A stretch of 31,797 bases of DNA from Candidatus Poribacteria bacterium (GTDB lineage Bacteria; Abyssobacteria; SURF-5), in the NCBI GenBank assembly GCA_016215705.1, contig JACRIR010000050.1:1-31797 (forward strand), read 5' to 3'. The notes beneath the pieces are model-generated. The model did no database searches and had not been told where the DNA came from. It saw nothing but the letters and a program-made list of their open reading frames with translations. Positions within the stretch are counted from its first letter, which is position 1, and each line of letters begins with the position of its first letter. This document shows, piece by piece, positions 31,456 through 31,797 of this stretch. The position numbers were made by a program, and so were the translations under genes.

Positions 31456-31470
31456 GGCAATTTCCTTGCC
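31456..31470 (-). promoter_or_regulatory. Sigma-54-type (-24/-12) promoter candidate
   Basis: On the minus strand: GGCAAGGAAATTGCC, that is GG, ten bases, GC, with GGCA and TTGC in the consensus places. Transcription would start near 31445, leaving about 80 nt before the first GcvH-like gene. The core is near-palindromic, so a plus-strand reading also fits, but no gene follows on that strand within the window. The sigma-54 regulator at 21538-22884 is an obvious activator. Confidence 0.45.
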
Positions 31471-31644
31471 TCTCTTGTGGCGATGGATTCTGGCGTGTGC
31501 AAGTACTTTAGAATGAAGTAGTTACAAAGTCAGGCGGAACCCGATCGCATATGCATCAAAACTCCCCTATAATGTTGCACTTATCATCATAATTTGTAAC
31601 TCACTTATTTCCAATATGTTATGATGTGGCATAAGTCAACGCTG

Positions 31645-31665
31645 AGTGTTGAGGATGTCAACACT
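31645..31665. promoter_or_regulatory. Perfect 8-bp inverted repeat, possible operator or activator site
   Basis: agtgttga and tcaacact surround ggatg. It lies about 175 nt upstream of the sigma-54 candidate, a distance at which enhancer-binding regulators act. The remaining sequence 31396-31797 (402 nt) shows no gene; its last 60 nt are purine-rich. The regulatory role is inference. Confidence 0.3.
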
Positions 31666-31797
31666 TGATCCATAACCCGGTTCCGGCAAGGATTCATGGC
31701 AGCATGGCCACAACGAAAAAGAGGACATGCGACCACGGGTTTGGGGAAAGAAGAAAGAGGAAAGAGGTATTCGTAATCCTGCGAAGCGCGGGACTCC

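Noticed and set aside
31396-31797. Start of a further gene at the right edge
   Set aside because: No frame of useful length with a ribosome-binding site is visible before the window ends.

Overview
The window looks like chromosomal DNA of an anaerobic, Gram-negative-type bacterium from an environmental lineage (Desulfobacterota-like or a neighbouring candidate phylum). I cannot name it. Pointers are a multiheme cytochrome c with a NrfD/HybB-type membrane protein, a giant 2-hydroxyacyl-CoA dehydratase activase, a UroD-type methyltransferase, sigma-54 regulation, archaemetzincin, and intergenic DNA crowded with palindromic repeats. There are 19 credible protein genes. I see no rRNA, tRNA or CRISPR.

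Positions 1-1034 are a REP-associated tyrosine transposase (RAYT) gene between two 28-nt inverted repeats. Positions 1206-10280 (all minus strand) look like an accessory catabolic island. In transcription order it holds a TetR regulator, a GPH-type sugar/cation symporter, an SDR oxidoreductase, a class III aminotransferase of glutamate-1-semialdehyde mutase type, a ThDP-dependent lyase/decarboxylase, a second SDR and a UroD-superfamily methyltransferase. The substrate is unknown.

Positions 10781-20725 are mixed. They hold an orphan TPR lipoprotein, a 1407-residue activase with two fused ASKHA ATPase domains, a stand-alone AICAR transformylase domain lacking the IMP cyclohydrolase half of PurH, a TIGR02757/DUF2400 HhH-type Fe-S protein, and a threonine ammonia-lyase with an ACT domain.

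Positions 21005-31362 (all minus strand) are the most interesting part. Three membrane-anchored GcvH-like proteins, all without the lipoyl lysine, precede a 4x[4Fe-4S] ferredoxin subunit and a ten-helix NrfD/HybB-type quinone-interacting subunit. After an 855-nt repeat-filled gap come a histidine kinase with two c-heme motifs in its extracytoplasmic sensor, a membrane-anchored cytochrome with eleven heme motifs, a sigma-54 response regulator and an archaemetzincin. A GG-N10-GC sigma-54 promoter candidate lies 94 nt upstream of the first GcvH-like gene. My reading is a membrane electron-transfer complex with its own heme-based redox two-component control. I do not recognise it as a described system.

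At least three families of short palindromes recur between genes. In one place a roughly 100-bp MITE-like insertion has split a 31-nt tandem array, leaving a CTAG duplication.
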